A stretch of 9,598 nt of DNA from Pseudorhodobacter antarcticus (GTDB lineage Bacteria > Pseudomonadota > Alphaproteobacteria > Rhodobacterales > Rhodobacteraceae), in the NCBI GenBank assembly GCA_945861995.1, contig CAMAWZ010000069.1, positions 1 through 9,598 of the forward strand, read 5' to 3'. How positions within the stretch are numbered: the stretch's first letter is position 1; the number at the start of each line of letters is the position of its first letter. Below, piece after piece: positions 5,819-9,598 of the stretch. The position numbers and the translations under genes are program-made. The notes below the pieces were generated by a model, which was not told where the DNA came from, did not search any database, and saw only the letters and a program-made list of their open reading frames with translations.

Positions 5819-6703
5819 ATGGCCGTACTCGTCAATGAAAACACCCGCCTCATCTGCCAAGGGTTTACGGGCAGCCAAGGCACCTTCCATTCGGAACAGG
5901 CCATTGCCTATGGCACCAAAATGGTCGGCGGCGTCACACCTGGCAAAGGCGGCTCGCAGCATTTGAACCTGCCTGTGTTCGATTCGGTTCACGAGGCGCG
6001 GGCCAAAACGCAGGCCAATGCGACTGTCATCTATGTGCCGCCACCCTTTGCGGCGGACTCGATTTTGGAAGCGATTGACGCCGAAATGGAACTGATCGTT
6101 TGCATCACCGAAGGCATCCCCGTGCTGGATATGATGAAGGTCAAACGCGCCATCCAAAACAGCAAATCCCGCCTGATTGGCCCCAACTGCCCGGGCGTTA
6201 TCACCCCTGACGCCTGCAAAATCGGCATCATGCCAGGCCATATCCACCGCCGTGGGTCGGTTGGTGTTGTCTCGCGTTCGGGCACGCTGACATACGAGGC
6301 GGTCAAGCAAACCTCTGACCTTGGCCTTGGCCAATCCACCGCTGTCGGCATTGGCGGCGATCCGATCAAAGGCACCGAACATATCGACGTTTTGGAAATG
6401 TTCCTTGCCGACCCTGAAACCCATTCGATCATCATGATCGGCGAAATTGGCGGGTCAGCCGAGGAAGACGCGGCGCAGTTCCTCGCCGATGAGAAAAAGC
6501 GCGGCCGCTGGAAACCCACCGCAGGCTTTATCGCAGGCCGCACCGCCCCCGCAGGCCGCCGCATGGGCCACGCTGGCGCTATTGTATCGGGCGGCAAGGG
6601 CGACGCGGAAAGCAAGATCGAAGCGATGAAACGCGCAGGCATCGTGGTGGCCGACAGCCCAGCAGGTCTGGGCGAGGCTGTGATGGCGGCGATCAAGGGC
6701 TAA
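5819..6703 (+). CDS. sucD: Succinyl-CoA synthetase (ADP-forming) subunit alpha
   Basis: SucD is the CoA-binding, phosphohistidine-carrying alpha subunit that pairs with SucC in the cytoplasm. The product has 294 residues, close to the family norm. QGFTGSQGTFHSEQAI (14-29) with GGVTPGKGG (37-45) is the CoA-binding Rossmann segment; GPNCPG (121-126) and GEIGGSAEEDAA (208-219) are conserved ligase motifs; H251 in RRMGHAGAI is the phosphorylated active-site histidine. AAAGGA at 5804-5809, 9 nt upstream, supports the ATG at 5819. It is separated from its partner sucC by about 1.26 kb containing the two small secreted-protein genes, which is unusual compared with the tight sucCD pairs of enterobacteria. 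The protein itself shows no truncation or missing residue. Confidence 0.96.
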   Translation: MAVLVNENTRLICQGFTGSQGTFHSEQAIAYGTKMVGGVTPGKGGSQHLNLPVFDSVHEARAKTQANATVIYVPPPFAADSILEAIDAEMELIVCITEGIPVLDMMKVKRAIQNSKSRLIGPNCPGVITPDACKIGIMPGHIHRRGSVGVVSRSGTLTYEAVKQTSDLGLGQSTAVGIGGDPIKGTEHIDVLEMFLADPETHSIIMIGEIGGSAEEDAAQFLADEKKRGRWKPTAGFIAGRTAPAGRRMGHAGAIVSGGKGDAESKIEAMKRAGIVVADSPAGLGEAVMAAIKG

Positions 6704-6718
6704 AGCCCAAACGCTATT

Positions 6719-6759
6719 TTAACCAAAACAGGTTAAGGCGGTGGGCAGTGCCTGCCGCC
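6719..6759 (+). other. Two consecutive inverted repeats between sucD and sucA (candidate mRNA hairpins)
   Basis: First, TTAACC (6719-6724) and GGTTAA (6731-6736) pair across AAAACA. Immediately after, 6737-6746 pairs with 6750-6759 to form a 10-bp stem with two G-U pairs and a 3-base loop. Neither is followed by a T run, so they are not typical terminators; an intercistronic processing or stability element is more likely. The remainder of the 112-base gap carries only the sucA ribosome-binding site AAAAGG (6804-6809). Confidence 0.5.
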
Positions 6760-6815
6760 CCAACCGCAAAGGCAAACGAACACATATCCATGCACGCCAA
6801 CCCAAAAGGCACACC

Positions 6816-9598
6816 ATGACCGAAGCCACCCCCACCGCCCAATTCCGCGCCGCCTCTTTCCTTGATGGCGCCAACGCCGATTATATCGATGCGATGGCAG
6901 CCAAACACGCCGCCGACCCGTCCTCCGTCGACGCCGCATGGGCCGCGTTCTTTGCCGAACTGGGTGAACCCGCCGCCAACACCCGCGCGCAGGCGCAAGG
7001 CCCATCATGGGCGCGCGCCGATTGGCCGCCCCAGCCCACAGGCGACACGATGGGCGCGCTGACAGGCGAATGGCCCGCCGCCCCCGATGCCAAAGGCGCT
7101 GCAAAAAAGATCACCGAAAAGGCCGCTGACAAGGGCGTTCAACTGACGGACGACCAAATTCAACGCGCCGTGCTGGACAGCATCCGCACCATCATGATCA
7201 TCCGCGCCTACCGCATTCGTGGCCACCTGGCGGCTGATCTTGACCCCCTCGGCATGGCTCCAAAAACCCCGCAGCCCGAACTTGATCCCGCCTCCTACGG
7301 CTTTACCGATGCCGACATGGACCGCCCGATTTTCATCGACAATGTTCTGGGCCTCACCCACGCCTCTATGCGCCAGATCATCGACATCGTGAAACGCACC
7401 TATTGCGGCACGTTCGCGCTGCAATATATGCACATCTCCGACGCAGCCCAAGCCGCATGGCTGAAAGAACGTATCGAAGGCTACGGCAAAGAAATCCAAT
7501 TCACCCGCGAAGGTCGCCGCGCCATTTTGAATAAATTGGTCGAGGCAGAGGGATACGAGAAATTCCTGCACGTCAAATACACAGGCACAAAACGGTTCGG
7601 CCTTGACGGGGCCGAGGCGCTGATCCCCGCGATGGAAGCCATCATCAAACGCGGCGGCGCAATGGGCGTCAAAGAAATCATCGTCGGTATGCCGCACCGT
7701 GGCCGCCTGAACGTGCTGGCCAATGTGATGCAAAAACCCTACCGCGCGATCTTTAACGAATTCCAAGGCGGCAGTTACAAACCCGAAGATATCGACGGGT
7801 CGGGCGATGTGAAATACCACCTTGGCGCGTCCTCTGACCGCAGCTTTGACGGCAACGAAGTGCACCTGTCGCTGACGGCGAACCCAAGCCACCTAGAGGC
7901 GGTGAACCCCGTGGTCATTGGCAAAGTGCGCGCCAAACAAGACCAGCTCAATGACACCGACCGCACCAAAGTGCTGTCCATCCTGCTGCACGGCGACGCC
8001 GCCTTTGCAGGCCAAGGCGTTGTGGCCGAATGTTTTGGCCTGTCTGGCCTAAAGGGCCACCGCACAGGCGGCACAATCCATATCATCGTGAACAACCAAA
8101 TCGGCTTTACCACCGCACCCGCGTTTTCGCGCTCCAGCCCCTACCCCACCGACATCGCCCTGATGGTGGAAGCGCCGATTTTCCACGTCAACGGCGATGA
8201 TCCCGAAGCCGTGGTTCACGCCGCCAAAGTTGCCACCGAATTTCGTCAAACCTTCCACAAAGACGTGGTACTGGACATCTTCTGTTATCGCCGCTTTGGC
8301 CATAACGAAGGCGACGAGCCGATGTTCACCAACCCCGCGATGTACACCACCATCCGCAAGCAAAAGACCACCTTGCAGTTGTACACCGAACGCCTTGTCA
8401 AAGACGGCCTTATCCCCGAGGGCGAGATCGAGGATATGAAAGCCTCCTTCCAAGCCAAGCTGAACGCCGAATTTGAGGCGGGCCGCGATTACAAACCCAA
8501 CAAGGCCGACTGGCTGGATGGCCGCTGGAAATCGCTGACCACCAAAGATTTGGATCATTACCAACGCGGCGAAACTTGGATCAAGTCCGAGACTTTGGCC
8601 GAGGTGGGCGCAGCATTAACCCGCGTGCCCGAAGGCTTTGATCTACACAAAACCGTCGCCCGCCAACTGGACGCGAAAAAAGAAATGTTCGCCAGCGGTA
8701 CAGGCTTTGATTGGGCCACCGCCGAGGCGCTAGCCTTTGGCAGCCTTGCGGTGGAAGGCTTCCCCGTGCGCCTGTCTGGCCAAGACTGCACCCGCGGCAC
8801 CTTCAGCCAGCGCCATTCAGGCTGGGTCAACCAGATCACCGAAGAACGCCACTACCCCCTAAACCACATCCGCGCAGGCCAAGCCCGCTACGAAGTCATC
8901 GATTCCATGCTGTCGGAATATGCGGTTCTGGGCTTTGAATACGGCTATTCGCTGTCCGAACCCAATGCCCTAACCTTGTGGGAAGCGCAGTTTGGCGATT
9001 TCGCCAATGGCGCGCAGATCATGTTCGATCAGTTCGTCAATTCGGGCGAATCCAAATGGCTGCGCATGTCGGGCCTTGTTTGCCTGCTGCCGCACGGGTT
9101 CGAAGGCCAAGGCCCCGAACACTCCTCCGCCCGTTTGGAACGGTTCCTGCAAATGTCCGCGCATGACAATTGGATCGTGGCGAATGTGACCACCCCCGCC
9201 AATTACTTCCACATCCTGCGCCGCCAGCTGCACCGCGATTTCCGCAAGCCGCTGATTTTGATGACGCCCAAGTCCCTTCTGCGCCACCCAATGTGCATTT
9301 CTGCCGCCGCCGACTTCACCGATGGCAGCACCTTCCACCGCCTTTTGTGGGATGATGCGCAAAAAGGCGTCTCCACAGTCACCCTGAAACCCGATGACAA
9401 AATCAAACGCGTGGTCATGTGTTCTGGCAAGGTTTACTACGACCTCTTGGCCGAACGCGATGCCAAGGGGCTGGACGATGTCTATCTTCTACGCATCGAA
9501 CAGCTTTACCCCGTACCGACCGAACCGCTCAAGGTGGAACTGGCCCGCTTCAAAGGTGCCGAATTCATCTGGTGCCAAGAAGAGCCCAAAAACATGGG
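6816..9598 (+). CDS. sucA: 2-oxoglutarate dehydrogenase E1 component (927 codons, C-terminus cut by window edge)
   Basis: SucA is the thiamine-diphosphate E1 enzyme that decarboxylates 2-oxoglutarate and passes succinyl groups to the lipoyl domain of SucB. The N-terminus has the short E2-contacting motif SFLDGANADYI followed by DPSSVDAAW, typical of the family. Active-site features are MPHRGRLN (H294), NPSHLE, HGDAA (G393-D394) to NNQIGF (N426-N427) forming the ThDP/magnesium site, and FGHNEGDEP. The second transketolase-like half shows GQD-RGTFSQRH, HGFEGQGPEHSS and, at the very edge, WCQEEPKNMG. The frame is open from 6816 to 9598 and, against the usual length of somewhat under 1000 residues, only about the last 60 are missing. 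AAAAGG at 6804-6809 supports the start. It is co-directional with sucD, 112 bases downstream; sucB is expected next, outside the window. Confidence 0.96.
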   Translation, partial: MTEATPTAQFRAASFLDGANADYIDAMAAKHAADPSSVDAAWAAFFAELGEPAANTRAQAQGPSWARADWPPQPTGDTMGALTGEWPAAPDAKGAAKKITEKAADKGVQLTDDQIQRAVLDSIRTIMIIRAYRIRGHLAADLDPLGMAPKTPQPELDPASYGFTDADMDRPIFIDNVLGLTHASMRQIIDIVKRTYCGTFALQYMHISDAAQAAWLKERIEGYGKEIQFTREGRRAILNKLVEAEGYEKFLHVKYTGTKRFGLDGAEALIPAMEAIIKRGGAMGVKEIIVGMPHRGRLNVLANVMQKPYRAIFNEFQGGSYKPEDIDGSGDVKYHLGASSDRSFDGNEVHLSLTANPSHLEAVNPVVIGKVRAKQDQLNDTDRTKVLSILLHGDAAFAGQGVVAECFGLSGLKGHRTGGTIHIIVNNQIGFTTAPAFSRSSPYPTDIALMVEAPIFHVNGDDPEAVVHAAKVATEFRQTFHKDVVLDIFCYRRFGHNEGDEPMFTNPAMYTTIRKQKTTLQLYTERLVKDGLIPEGEIEDMKASFQAKLNAEFEAGRDYKPNKADWLDGRWKSLTTKDLDHYQRGETWIKSETLAEVGAALTRVPEGFDLHKTVARQLDAKKEMFASGTGFDWATAEALAFGSLAVEGFPVRLSGQDCTRGTFSQRHSGWVNQITEERHYPLNHIRAGQARYEVIDSMLSEYAVLGFEYGYSLSEPNALTLWEAQFGDFANGAQIMFDQFVNSGESKWLRMSGLVCLLPHGFEGQGPEHSSARLERFLQMSAHDNWIVANVTTPANYFHILRRQLHRDFRKPLILMTPKSLLRHPMCISAAADFTDGSTFHRLLWDDAQKGVSTVTLKPDDKIKRVVMCSGKVYYDLLAERDAKGLDDVYLLRIEQLYPVPTEPLKVELARFKGAEFIWCQEEPKNM

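Noticed and set aside
7005..7892. Long minus-strand open frame opposite sucA, and similar ones opposite gabT (1074-2144) and sucD (5612-6424)
   Set aside because: These are antisense shadows produced by GC-rich codon bias; they show no family motifs and lie opposite clearly coding sequence.

Overview
The window is a GC-rich chromosomal segment from an alphaproteobacterium, most likely a member of the Rhodobacterales (Roseobacter/Rhodobacter group). The support is the gene order sucC - small secreted proteins - sucD - sucA, the residue-level character of the DprA, SucC, SucD and SucA proteins, and the alanine-rich, C-ending codon use. The genus cannot be fixed from the sequence. No rRNA, tRNA, CRISPR array, insertion sequence or phage gene was seen.

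Layout. (1) Positions 1-540, minus strand: the N-terminal 180 residues of the DNA-uptake protein DprA, running off the left edge. (2) 541-788: a divergent intergenic region with a near-match to a CtrA site close to dprA and a direct repeat plus candidate promoter in front of gabT. (3) 789-2075, plus strand: gabT, a 4-aminobutyrate aminotransferase, ended by a strong hairpin terminator at 2090-2118 that can also serve the convergent gene. (4) 2147-3142, minus strand: a family-2-like glycosyltransferase. (5) 3143-3364: a divergent regulatory region whose main feature is two identical 10-bp palindromes (TGTGATCACA) placed exactly 21 bp apart. (6) 3365 to the right edge, plus strand: a TCA-cycle gene cluster, sucC (succinyl-CoA synthetase beta), two small paralogous secreted proteins, sucD (succinyl-CoA synthetase alpha), and the first 927 codons of sucA (2-oxoglutarate dehydrogenase E1).

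How the genes work together. SucA (with SucB and Lpd, which would lie outside the window) makes succinyl-CoA from 2-oxoglutarate, and SucCD converts it to succinate with nucleotide triphosphate synthesis. GabT feeds the same part of metabolism by making succinate semialdehyde from GABA with 2-oxoglutarate as amino acceptor, but it is a separate transcription unit. DprA and the glycosyltransferase are functionally unrelated neighbours.

The part that ordinary annotation does not explain is the stretch between sucC and sucD. It encodes two exported proteins of about 161 and 165 residues that are recognisably related (four cysteines at nearly identical spacing, shared GW, GSE, CN and GC positions), placed between two genes whose products form one cytoplasmic enzyme. 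The gap between the two small genes carries a perfect 14-bp inverted repeat. I do not recognise the family. The double palindrome upstream of sucC is the best candidate for the operator controlling the cluster.
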